A stretch of DNA of 64,000 bases from positions 62,001 to 126,000 of the IMG/VR virus record IMGVR_UViG_3300027733_001253; one strand, given 5' to 3'. Origin of the DNA: a virus. The notes below the pieces were generated by a model. That model was not told the DNA's origin and did no database searches. It saw only the letters and a program-made list of their open reading frames with translations. Made by a program: the position numbers and the translations under genes. Below are positions 9,226 through 16,650 of the stretch, one piece after another. Every line of letters begins with the position of its first letter. The stretch's first letter is position 1.

Positions 9226-9235
9226 AGTATTTATC
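9226..9235 (-). promoter_or_regulatory. T4-type late promoter motif (GATAAATACT)
   Basis: A best-consensus copy in the 15-base gap between the portal stop codon (9236) and the ATG at 9220. By T4 geometry transcription would start about 2 bases before the ATG. Confidence 0.5.
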
Positions 9236-11023
9236 TTACATTGCATTACCGGACGGAGCAGGCATTCCACCAGGAGTATTACCGGCGTCTGTTACTGCAC
9301 CTGCTACTTCTGGACCAGCTTCTTGGCCTTCTTCTGGTTGATTCTCTAGTGAATCAGCAGTCTCTAAGTCAGCATCGATATCACCTGCACTAATACCAAT
9401 ATTACGAAGGTCGCTACTTTCTGGCTCAACATCATCGTCTTTACCATTTTCTTCACGCCACATCTTCTCATTCTTATTGATTTCTTCTTCACTCAATCCT
9501 AAGAATCTCTCTAATGCAAAACGTTTACTCATATAAGGAAACGCTTCCATAGCTTGGAATGTAGCAACTCTAGCTGTATCTAACTCGCTTTGACGATAAG
9601 CAGCAAAGTTTTGCGGTGGATTGAATTCTAATGTGAACAATCCACTATCGATATTGAAGCCTCTCCAACGCAAGAATAACTTGAATTCTTCGTCTAATTT
9701 ATGACTCATATACTTCTGTAGTCGTTCGCAATATTGATTGAAACGGAATTCTTGAATCATGGCAGTACCAACACGGCCATCACTTAATGGCGTAGTATTG
9801 TCATCAGGCCCAGTGGGTAAGTAACTACTTGGGACACGCAGTCCACGTGCTAAACGATTATTGAAATATTTTAAGTCATCAATTTCACCCAAATTTTGTC
9901 CGCCGGGCAATACTTCAACACTACTACCACGGCCATCTGCTGTGACTGGGAAGAAGTAATCTTCGTTCATTGATAAAGGATTATAACTAGCATCTACAAT
10001 TGCTGAACCACCATGAACTGATGGGATACGTCTTTGATGAATCTCATTCTTAATACGCTCAACAAAAGCCATAGCTAAGTGACTTGGCATATTGCCAACA
10101 TCAATCTTAAACATTCTACGTTCCGGAGCACGTTGTACACGATAGATAAGAACCGCATCTTCTAATAATTCTTTTTGCTTATAGACTTTGAAAATGTTCT
10201 CTAAGATACTTTGTCCAAATGGCCAAAATTTATCTAGTCCTTCAGTCAAACTCAAGTGAACAATATGTTTAGAATCAATTGCCGACTCACTTTGTCCTAA
10301 TGTAAAACGACTACCAGTTGTATTATACGGCATACTTGGTACTGTATATCCACCACCTGCTCCACCACCACCTGTACCACCCATACCAGTTGCTGGGTTA
10401 GCAGCAAAGTCTGTATTTGTTTTAGTTGCAACTGTAAGATTTTGTAAGTTTATGTTTATATCTTTGATAACATACTGCTCAGGCTTCTTACCTTCGCTTT
10501 CATTTACAATAACTTTAATAACTTTTGTATTATCAATCCAGTATAGCTTGAAGTTTTCTGGATCACGAACAAAAACTTGATCCCCATATTTTATAGTATT
10601 ACGGAATATTTTGAATGTTCTTGTTCCAAATTCGTTTAGTTTACACCATTGTTGTAATTGTGTCTTAAGCAATTCTACTTCGTGAGGAGTTGGATCCTCA
10701 GTAAATGCTAGATTAAATGGGGTATCATTATGTTCGTTTTTCTGTGTACTGAATTCTGAAATGATATCTAAACATGCGTTAATTTCAGCATCAACGTCCA
10801 TCATTTCATATTGATTATATCGTTCAATACGATTTGGGTGACCAGTATAGACTTCAGGAAGTCTACTCATGTAGTTTTTATAACCCATTTCAGCGTTATT
10901 CCAACCACCTGTTTCAGAACCATTTTGTCCTGGGCTACCATTCCATGCACCGGAATTACTATTCCCTCCACCTATTGGACTGGAAATACCACTTTTATTC
11001 GTAAAACGTTTTTTATAGGTCAT
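9236..11023 (-). CDS. gp20: Portal vertex protein (T4 gp20 family)
   Basis: This 595-aa protein has the conserved gp20 features: RLPEVYTGHPNRIERYNQYE near residue 54, then MDVDAEINACLDIISEF, the stem/clip region (LLEDAVLIYRVQRAPERRMF, then IDVGNMP), and the ADGRGSSVEVLPGG ... LPTGPDDNTTPLSDGRVGT segment. The portal forms the dodecameric ring at one capsid vertex, nucleates prohead assembly and is the DNA channel for packaging. A Gly-rich insertion (residues ~215-230) and an acidic, Gly/Pro-rich C-terminal tail are additions relative to T4 gp20 (524 aa). It stands first in the order 20-67-68-21-22-23. It has no Shine-Dalgarno; a late-promoter motif lies 10 bases upstream. Confidence 0.93.
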   Translation of the reverse strand: MTYKKRFTNKSGISSPIGGGNSNSGAWNGSPGQNGSETGGWNNAEMGYKNYMSRLPEVYTGHPNRIERYNQYEMMDVDAEINACLDIISEFSTQKNEHNDTPFNLAFTEDPTPHEVELLKTQLQQWCKLNEFGTRTFKIFRNTIKYGDQVFVRDPENFKLYWIDNTKVIKVIVNESEGKKPEQYVIKDININLQNLTVATKTNTDFAANPATGMGGTGGGGAGGGYTVPSMPYNTTGSRFTLGQSESAIDSKHIVHLSLTEGLDKFWPFGQSILENIFKVYKQKELLEDAVLIYRVQRAPERRMFKIDVGNMPSHLAMAFVERIKNEIHQRRIPSVHGGSAIVDASYNPLSMNEDYFFPVTADGRGSSVEVLPGGQNLGEIDDLKYFNNRLARGLRVPSSYLPTGPDDNTTPLSDGRVGTAMIQEFRFNQYCERLQKYMSHKLDEEFKLFLRWRGFNIDSGLFTLEFNPPQNFAAYRQSELDTARVATFQAMEAFPYMSKRFALERFLGLSEEEINKNEKMWREENGKDDDVEPESSDLRNIGISAGDIDADLETADSLENQPEEGQEAGPEVAGAVTDAGNTPGGMPAPSGNAM

Positions 11024-11033
11024 AATATTATCT

Positions 11034-11043
11034 AGTATTTAGC
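11034..11043 (-). promoter_or_regulatory. T4-type late promoter motif (GCTAAATACT)
   Basis: Reads GCTAAATACT on the minus strand, between the tape-measure stop codon (11045) and the portal ATG (11023). The predicted leader is only about 7 bases and has no Shine-Dalgarno. Confidence 0.5.
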
Positions 11044-11044
11044 G

Positions 11045-14000
11045 TTAGACCTGAGAATACTTTAATAATTTGTTAGTGTAAGTATTGGTTGTGCTTACTT
11101 TGTCAATGAGGTCATCAAATTTTGATTCCATCATTGAGTATAAATCCATTAATATAGCAGAACTGTTGTCTTTTGAAGATGTAGTATTGTTGTCTGCTAC
11201 TACAGAAGATAATGCACTTTTTGTTGCTCCACCATCTTGTTGCCCTTTGTCAATTGATATTTTGTCTCCTGGGTTTGGAAGTGGAACTACCGCTTCTCTA
11301 CCATGTAGTTCTACTGGATATCCTCCCGGAGGACCATTAAACACTCCACCGGTTTTAGCCATAAGAGTACCACCTTCACTTCTAGTAGCACTAAAATGCA
11401 TTGCATCTTTTTTACTTTGCCAATTACCACCCCATCCTAATCCAAGATTACCTGCTATTGTTCCAATATTTTCAGGCATATCGGTTATTAATTTACTTCC
11501 CATTGGATTAGTTTTTTCATTAATATCAAGCGCAGCACCTTGGGCGTGTGCGCTCATAACATCGGTGCCAGCTATCTTTCGATTATTGTACCCGCCCATA
11601 TCATTAATTTTATAACCTGCCATGTCAAGATGATTAATCAAATTTTGAAAATTGTCTGCAACATTTTTATTGACTTGTGCTGATGGACCACTTTTACTAG
11701 TGACGCTTTTTAATTCTGGTTTTGGTCCGCTGCCACCTCCTGAAGGATCACCTGCACCCATAGCTCCTGCACTACCACCTCCGCCTTTACCGCCAGCCAT
11801 TGCCATACTATAAGCTGGGCTTGAACCATACGTTTTAGCAAACCCTGCAGCAGTTGTTGATGCCGGATTTGATTTAACTTGTTGTTCTAATTTTGTTGTT
11901 TCATTAGCTAACCCTAATTTTCTTTTTTCTAAGTCTGCTAATTCTTTCTTCTTTGTTTCTATACTTTTACTAAAAAATCCTGTTTCGTTATCTTCGACTG
12001 ATTTTTTTGCAAGTCTGTATTTTTCTTTTGCTTCTTTTTCTTCTAAATATTTTGCAGATCCTTGAATAGCTAGTAACTCTCTTTTCTTTGGATCTTTTTC
12101 TTTATTCATTTGAATATTCAAATCCGTCACAGCTTGTTCTTTTAATTTAAGTTCTTGTTCAGCTAACTTAAATTTCTCATCTGCTTGCTTTTTAGCTTTT
12201 TCTGGATTTTCAGTTGACTCTTTGAGACTCTTTATTCTTTCTTCAACTGACTTTAATTCTTTTTGTTTATCAATCAAATTCTCGGCATCTCTTTGAGATT
12301 TGTCTTTTCCAGTTAATGTTTCTTTAAGAGTGTCTGATGGATCACCAATAAACTTCAAAACATATCTGCCAAACTGTTCAACATATTCAAAGAATTTCAT
12401 TATTGGACCTGATAAAGATTCTGGTAATTTTTTAATCATTTCTTTCATAATGTTTGGAAATTCCGTTGATAATCCCATTACATTTTTTTCAAATGCTATT
12501 TGTGTTTCTTTAGCTTTTTGAGCAGCGTCTGCTTGAGCCTTTGTAAATGGATCCGTAACTTCTCTTTGTTTGTCTAAGAACGCAGCAGCATCGAATGGTT
12601 TTCCAGCTTTTTTCGCATCAGCTTCTGCTTTTCTTAAACCTGCTATTTGCTGTTCAAATTTTTGTCTGTCAGCAAAGTTGTCTTGCGTATATCCAGCAAC
12701 TTCTCCTACTGTTCTAACTAAAAATGCATTTCCTTTATCTTGTTTTTCTAACCCTTGAGCAACCAGCATTTGCATTTTTACTTGGTCTTTTCCTCCACTA
12801 TCTATATACCTTAACAATTCCCCTTGGTTTTTCATCATTGCTACTTGACCTGAATCAAGAGCAGCACCTGATACTCTTTTTGCCAAAGCTGCTGCAAATT
12901 CCGGCATAGTTGCTTTCAAACCGCCAGCAAGTTCTTCAACAACTCCTAATTTTCCAGCTTGTTTAGTATCCCCGCGTTGCATTGCAATATTTTTAGCCGC
13001 ACTAACTTGTGCCATTGCTCTTATCGCATCTCTACCTTTTTCTTGATCTTTTCTAGATTGCCCGGTCAATGCTGCAACTCTATCTAGTTCTCGGATATAG
13101 TTAGCAGTACCTATTTTTAAATCAGTAGCAGATTTATTTTGTAGCGTTCCAAGTGAACGCTGTTGTTCCATGTACTTTAATGTATGTGCTGCCATTTCCT
13201 CATTGGTCAGACCCATCTGACGGAATACATCTCCTAGTCCAGATTTAATAACTGATCCAGCTACATCTGTGAATTTTTGTACACCTTCTACCGCAGAACT
13301 AGCAAATGTAGCTAAACTTGCGCTGCCTTCTACTAAAATTTTGTTAAATTTACCAAAGTCTTTTACAGACATTGATACTTGTCCAAGTTGTTTCCACAGT
13401 GTAGTCATTCCACCTGCACTAGTTAGTGATGCTGATGAAAGTTGAGTAAAGTCTTTATATAATTGATCATATATTGCTGCTTGCTTTGCTTGAAGTTCAG
13501 CATCACGTTTCATTTTTTTAGCTTGTGCTTCTTTCTCATAGCCTTCATATGCTACTACAGCACCTACTAGTAACATTATTACGCCAACTAATGCTCCTAT
13601 TGGTCCACCTAATATAATCATCTGTACCGCAGTCTTTGCAGCTTCTGCACCTAAACTAACCATACTAGAACCAGTAGATTCTAATGCACCCGCTAGTGCA
13701 TTCATTTCGGCTGATACTTGTGCAGCGGCTGCGGCATTAGCCCCTGCACCATCAAGTATAGCATTTTGATATGCTATTGTTCCTTCATATGCACCTTTGA
13801 TGCCTGCAACAAACAAATCAAAGGTGCCTTTGATTGCTAATTTACCTAAGTCTGCTCCTAATTTTAAAACATTTCCAGCCATTTGTCTTTGTACTTCGTC
13901 CATCTGCTTAAGTATATCAAGATATGCACGTTGAGCTAAAGTTAAATGATCAGTTTCTTTTGTTACTTTTCCATACTGGTCAATAGTTCTACCAATTGCA

Positions 14001-14470
14001 GCATATGCTTTGGTCATTGCTGCTTCGTTTCTTAACTCAGCTTTATATCTTTCTTTACCAGACTCGCTTAATTTTTTATAAGTACTATCGTTTTCTTCTA
14101 GTGCTTTGTTTAGTTGTTCTTCTGCTTTTTTACGCAGGTTATCTTCAGTTACTCTTTGTCTTTCAATTTTTCCTAATATTGCATTGCCTTCTTGGACATA
14201 TTTTATACTAGCGCCTAACTCATCAAAATTCCTTCTGACTCTAGCATCAATCTCTTGTTTTTCTTTTCTCTGTTGATTCCAATATGATTCTTCCAGCTTT
14301 CTTCTCTTGTTTAATTCGTCTTGAGCATCTTTTTCTTCTTGAGTTAATTCTCGTCTAGCAGTAGTTTCAGAATCAATGGTTTCAGTGGAATGATCAACAC
14401 CAGTAGCCATTCTTTCCAAGGCTTCAGCGATTCTGTCAAATCTCTCAAATAATTCTTGTTCGTTCATCAT
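11045..14470 (-). CDS. Tape measure-like protein with M15 peptidase domain
   Basis: An 1141-aa protein. Its N-terminal third is coiled coil (DAQDELNKRRKLEESYW and onward). A hydrophobic segment (about residues 283-308, MIILGGPIGALVGVIMLLVG) is followed by Ala/Lys-rich helices and a second charged coiled coil (about 745-870). At 962-1025 is a D-Ala-D-Ala carboxypeptidase-type M15 signature: SAHAQGAALDIN supplies SxHxxGxAxD and DAMHFS the last zinc His. After it comes a C-terminus typical of tape measures (GGYPVELHGREAVVPLPN). The family sets tail length and is ejected at infection; a built-in peptidase would help cut the cell wall. T4 gp29 is about half this length and has no such domain. It is divergent from the gp26/gp51 genes, which fits a tape measure beside its assembly helpers. 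It could instead be a hub-associated lysin. Confidence 0.75.
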   Translation of the reverse strand: MMNEQELFERFDRIAEALERMATGVDHSTETIDSETTARRELTQEEKDAQDELNKRRKLEESYWNQQRKEKQEIDARVRRNFDELGASIKYVQEGNAILGKIERQRVTEDNLRKKAEEQLNKALEENDSTYKKLSESGKERYKAELRNEAAMTKAYAAIGRTIDQYGKVTKETDHLTLAQRAYLDILKQMDEVQRQMAGNVLKLGADLGKLAIKGTFDLFVAGIKGAYEGTIAYQNAILDGAGANAAAAAQVSAEMNALAGALESTGSSMVSLGAEAAKTAVQMIILGGPIGALVGVIMLLVGAVVAYEGYEKEAQAKKMKRDAELQAKQAAIYDQLYKDFTQLSSASLTSAGGMTTLWKQLGQVSMSVKDFGKFNKILVEGSASLATFASSAVEGVQKFTDVAGSVIKSGLGDVFRQMGLTNEEMAAHTLKYMEQQRSLGTLQNKSATDLKIGTANYIRELDRVAALTGQSRKDQEKGRDAIRAMAQVSAAKNIAMQRGDTKQAGKLGVVEELAGGLKATMPEFAAALAKRVSGAALDSGQVAMMKNQGELLRYIDSGGKDQVKMQMLVAQGLEKQDKGNAFLVRTVGEVAGYTQDNFADRQKFEQQIAGLRKAEADAKKAGKPFDAAAFLDKQREVTDPFTKAQADAAQKAKETQIAFEKNVMGLSTEFPNIMKEMIKKLPESLSGPIMKFFEYVEQFGRYVLKFIGDPSDTLKETLTGKDKSQRDAENLIDKQKELKSVEERIKSLKESTENPEKAKKQADEKFKLAEQELKLKEQAVTDLNIQMNKEKDPKKRELLAIQGSAKYLEEKEAKEKYRLAKKSVEDNETGFFSKSIETKKKELADLEKRKLGLANETTKLEQQVKSNPASTTAAGFAKTYGSSPAYSMAMAGGKGGGGSAGAMGAGDPSGGGSGPKPELKSVTSKSGPSAQVNKNVADNFQNLINHLDMAGYKINDMGGYNNRKIAGTDVMSAHAQGAALDINEKTNPMGSKLITDMPENIGTIAGNLGLGWGGNWQSKKDAMHFSATRSEGGTLMAKTGGVFNGPPGGYPVELHGREAVVPLPNPGDKISIDKGQQDGGATKSALSSVVADNNTTSSKDNSSAILMDLYSMMESKFDDLIDKVSTTNTYTNKLLKYSQV

Positions 14471-14496
14471 ACTTTATTTTTCCGTTATTCCGTAAC

Positions 14497-14506
14497 CAAT
14501 AAATAG
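14497..14506 (+). promoter_or_regulatory. T4-type late promoter motif before gp26 (CAATAAATAG)
   Basis: A rightward copy of the late motif in the 85-base divergent gap, about 50 bases before the gp26 ATG. It faces a leftward copy at 14513-14522, so the two leaders would overlap. Confidence 0.4.
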
Positions 14507-14512
14507 TTTACT

Positions 14513-14522
14513 TGTATTTAGT
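14513..14522 (-). promoter_or_regulatory. T4-type late promoter motif before the tape measure (ACTAAATACA)
   Basis: A leftward copy of the motif 43 bases before the tape-measure ATG at 14470. Because it lies to the right of the rightward copy, the two transcripts would be complementary over their first bases. Confidence 0.4.
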
Positions 14523-14555
14523 GTTTTAAAAATACAATATTTTGGAGAATTATCA

Positions 14556-15377
14556 ATGAACAACCCCTTAAAACAGTATTTCCGCAGACCTGCATTGTAT
14601 CTTACACTACCTAGTAAAGGGCAATATTACCCTGAGGGATCCATCGACATGCCTGAAAGTGGTGAACTTCCTGTTTACCCCATGACTGCTATTGATGAAA
14701 TTACTAGTAAAACTCCAGACGCATTATTTAACGGTAGCGCGGTCGTTGAGATTATAAAAAGCTGTATTCCTGCAATCAAAGATCCATGGAAAATGCCAAA
14801 TATAGACATAGACGCTATATTGATTGCTATTCGTTCAGCAACTAATGGAAATGAATTAGAAATAAAATCAAATTGTCCAGAATGTGAAAATGAAGGATCC
14901 TACGCTATTAATCTAGGTGGTTTACTACAAAGCATTAAAAATGTTGATTATGGTAATACTTTTCCAATTGGTGATTTAATAATCAAATTTAAACCAATTA
15001 CATATAATGATAGTAACAAACTTAACTTAGCACAGTTTGAAGCACAAAGAGAAATTTCAGTTTTGCAAGAAATGCAAGATGATAATTTACGAAATACTAA
15101 ATCCGGCGAGATAATGAAAAAACTATCTACACTTAATATGAACTTGATATCTATGACTATAGAATCTATAAGTGTTCCTGGAGAAACAGTAACTGATCCT
15201 AAATTTATTATTGAATTCTTATCTTCATGTGATAGAAGTACATTTGAAAAGATTCGTACTACTATGGTAAATCTAAGATCCGATTCAAATATTAAACCAC
15301 AAAAAATACAATGTGTAAATTGCTCACATGAATACACACAAACATTAACATTAAATGTAACTGATTTTTTCGATTAA
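14556..15377 (+). CDS. gp26: Baseplate protein, T4 gp26-like (0-frame product)
   Basis: A 273-aa protein starting MNNPLKQYFRRPALYLTLPS, a start typical of the T4 baseplate gp26 family in marine phages, with PVYPMTAIDEITSKTPDALFNG after it. Two cysteine pairs (CPEC at residue 107 and CVNC at residue 253) could bind zinc. In T4, gp26 is needed for baseplate hub assembly. The ATG follows TTTGGAGAATTATCA, a good ribosome site. The last codons (GAT TTT TTC GAT TAA) contain a T TTT TTC slippery heptamer, and the -1 frame continues for 76 codons into a gp51-like sequence. So the gene probably makes both this product and a 348-residue fusion. Confidence 0.82.
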   Translation: MNNPLKQYFRRPALYLTLPSKGQYYPEGSIDMPESGELPVYPMTAIDEITSKTPDALFNGSAVVEIIKSCIPAIKDPWKMPNIDIDAILIAIRSATNGNELEIKSNCPECENEGSYAINLGGLLQSIKNVDYGNTFPIGDLIIKFKPITYNDSNKLNLAQFEAQREISVLQEMQDDNLRNTKSGEIMKKLSTLNMNLISMTIESISVPGETVTDPKFIIEFLSSCDRSTFEKIRTTMVNLRSDSNIKPQKIQCVNCSHEYTQTLTLNVTDFFD

Positions 15378-15441
15378 GGCTTCTTTCTCTGAACAACGAG
15401 CAGATACAAAAATTATTAGATGATCTGGAAAAAGAAGCCTT
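15365..15441 (+). promoter_or_regulatory. Probable programmed -1 frameshift signal
   Basis: A classic X_XXY_YYZ site, T_TTT_TTC, lies in the gp26 frame at 15365-15371. Four bases later an exact 11-bp stem begins: AAGGCTTCTTT (15376-15386) pairs with AAAGAAGCCTT (15431-15441) across a 44-base loop. The gp26 stop codon (15375-15377) overlaps the first stem bases. The -1 frame entered after the heptamer is open for 76 codons and encodes the gp51-like protein. Slippery sequence, spacer, stem and a conserved out-of-frame ORF without its own start signal all agree. Confidence 0.8.
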
Positions 15442-15601
15442 TAGTATAAAAGAATCTTCGTTAAAGTTTTCTTGGTACATGCGGGGAGGGGTAACATATG
15501 AAGATATACTTAACATGTCCCCGAATGAAAGAGAAGCCATTGGCAGGATAGTAGAAGATAATTTAGAAACTACTAAGAAAACACAGATGCCATTCTTCTA
15601 A
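15371..15601 (+). CDS. gp51: gp51-like tail, read by -1 frameshift from gp26
   Basis: The -1 frame after the slippery site encodes 76 residues: LNNEQIQKLLDDLEKEAF, then SWYMRGGVTYEDILNMSPNE and NLETTKKTQMPFF. The WYxRGG...MSxxER...NxETTKKT pattern is that of the small gp51 (baseplate hub assembly) proteins that follow gp26 in marine T4-like phages; this comparison is from memory. The only in-frame ATG (15479) lies inside the conserved block, would give 40 residues, and has no Shine-Dalgarno. The frame is closed upstream by TGA at 15362. Translation is therefore expected only as a C-terminal extension of gp26 (348 aa in total). Such 0/-1 fusion pairs are known for the tail assembly chaperones of lambda-, P2- and Mu-type phages. 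Confidence 0.75.
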   Translation, partial: RLRLLSLNNEQIQKLLDDLEKEAFSIKESSLKFSWYMRGGVTYEDILNMSPNEREAIGRIVEDNLETTKKTQMPFF

Positions 15602-15642
15602 TCCGTAATTATTCATTTATCAAAATCGGGATATCCATTTAA

Positions 15643-15690
15643 AGACAAACTTCGTTTGTCTAAGACCTCACTTCGTTCGGTCTTATTTTT
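15643..15690 (+). terminator. Double hairpin terminator after gp26/gp51
   Basis: The first hairpin is AGACAAAC-TTC-GTTTGTCT (15643-15661). The second is AAGACC...GGTCTT (15662-15684), followed by ATTTTT. The second is the better plus-strand terminator. The first could also act on minus-strand transcripts arriving from the nuclease genes, although no T-run follows in that direction. Confidence 0.65.
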
Positions 15691-15714
15691 CTACAATTTT
15701 GTATTCTCAAAAAC

Positions 15715-16085
15715 TTTATTGTATCGGATATATATTGCCGCTTAGAGAGCCATGGTAGTGCAAATTTGCACTACCAATGGAAACTTGCCATGCCCGTCAT
15801 CCTTTGCCATCTGTTCCCCGTATAATTGCCTATTTCTGACATTATACGCAACCGGTTGTCCTGTAGTGTTTTTGGGACTGTAGTGAAGCTACCAATGTCT
15901 TTCAATTGATTCTTCGACAACGCATGTTCTATATCCGCAAGATAGAGTTGGATATAGACTCATTGAAGGTTCGCTTTGACGAGAGCCTTCTCGGTTTTCC
16001 TTATCATTACTGATAAGCATACTCCAGATCCGTCAGCACAGCACAATCTGTACAAACTCAAGGAGGACTCACAACTGAGCCAACA
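15715..16085. ncRNA. Structured gene-free segment, candidate RNA of unknown class
   Basis: No credible ORF is present, and base composition is visibly less AT-rich than the flanks. Stems found by eye are: a perfect 24-base palindrome at 15753-15776; CGTATAA/TTATACG (15819-15825 with 15842-15848); GTAG/CTAC (15880-15892); CTATATCC/GGATATAG (15929-15936 with 15950-15957); two mutually exclusive stems, GAAGG/CCTTC and CGAGA/TCTCG (15965-15993); and TTATCA/TGATAA (16001-16016). The density of stems suggests a folded RNA, but the strand is undecided. I do not recognise a tRNA, tmRNA or group I intron core. It lies at the end of the nuclease genes and beyond the gp51 terminator, so it could belong to the mobile nuclease cassette. 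Confidence 0.35.
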
Positions 16086-16090
16086 AATTT

Positions 16091-16648
16091 TTAAACATTA
16101 ATAGTTAATATGGAACTTTGATTTGACTTGGTGTCTGTTGAACAATATGATTTTAATATTGGTATATTATGTAAGAAGAAACTATCAAATTCGAAAATCA
16201 TCCAGTCTCCGTGTTTTTGAGAGGTGTAATAAGTGAAATTGTCCGCAACCCATGTTAGTTTGCTTTGTACACAAACATAGCGACCTTTACGATTAAACTT
16301 CAGAAAAAGAATATTCACATCGTCTGGATCAGCAACATCCATTAGTTGCGTTAGCCAACCATCTAATACTTTACACTCTCCAGTAAGTATCAAATGAAAC
16401 GGAAAATCTGCATAAAACTTACACTCAACATTCATTCTACTGAATGATTGTCCAGGTACAATATCGCCCTTAAATGAACGAACTTGCCCCTCATGTAATA
16501 TTTGTGTTCTATGTTGATTCTTCCCGCCCACATATGCTCCAGACCCTGGGGCACGAATAAAACTTTCGCCGTAAGTATCGGATAGATATTTAGCGATTTC
16601 TCTTTCGAAACCTGAACCTTTGTTTTTCTGTGGACTTGACATAATCAT
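16091..16648 (-). CDS. PD-(D/E)XK nuclease (resolvase/homing-type)
   Basis: A 185-aa protein with the catalytic pattern of PD-(D/E)XK nucleases: GSGFEREIAKYL supplies the first acidic residue, RAPGSGAYVGG a conserved loop, GDIVPG the Asp, and MNVECKFY the E-x-K. It cuts or resolves DNA, and archaeal-type Holliday junction resolvases share this layout. The ATG at 16642 (MSSPQKNKGSG) may be the real start rather than 16648. It begins 2 bases after the HNH gene stop and is followed by the structured gene-free segment. Together they look like a mobile or endonuclease insertion downstream of gp46. The physiological target is unknown. Confidence 0.7.
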   Translation of the reverse strand: MIMSSPQKNKGSGFEREIAKYLSDTYGESFIRAPGSGAYVGGKNQHRTQILHEGQVRSFKGDIVPGQSFSRMNVECKFYADFPFHLILTGECKVLDGWLTQLMDVADPDDVNILFLKFNRKGRYVCVQSKLTWVADNFTYYTSQKHGDWMIFEFDSFFLHNIPILKSYCSTDTKSNQSSILTINV

Positions 16649-16650
16649 AC

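Noticed and set aside
11085-11615. A 176-codon plus-strand frame opposite the tape-measure C-terminus
   Set aside because: The minus-strand frame there carries clear M15 and tape-measure motifs; the plus-strand product has no recognisable pattern.
15479-15601. Independent translation of a 40-aa gp51 from the ATG at 15479
   Set aside because: No Shine-Dalgarno, and the start would fall inside the conserved WYxRGG block, losing its beginning. The -1 frameshift explains the sequence better.
15715-16085. Group I intron core, tRNA or tmRNA in the structured segment
   Set aside because: I could not assemble the P3-P8 core, a cloverleaf with a GTTCRA T-loop, or tmRNA ends. No flanking split exon is present.
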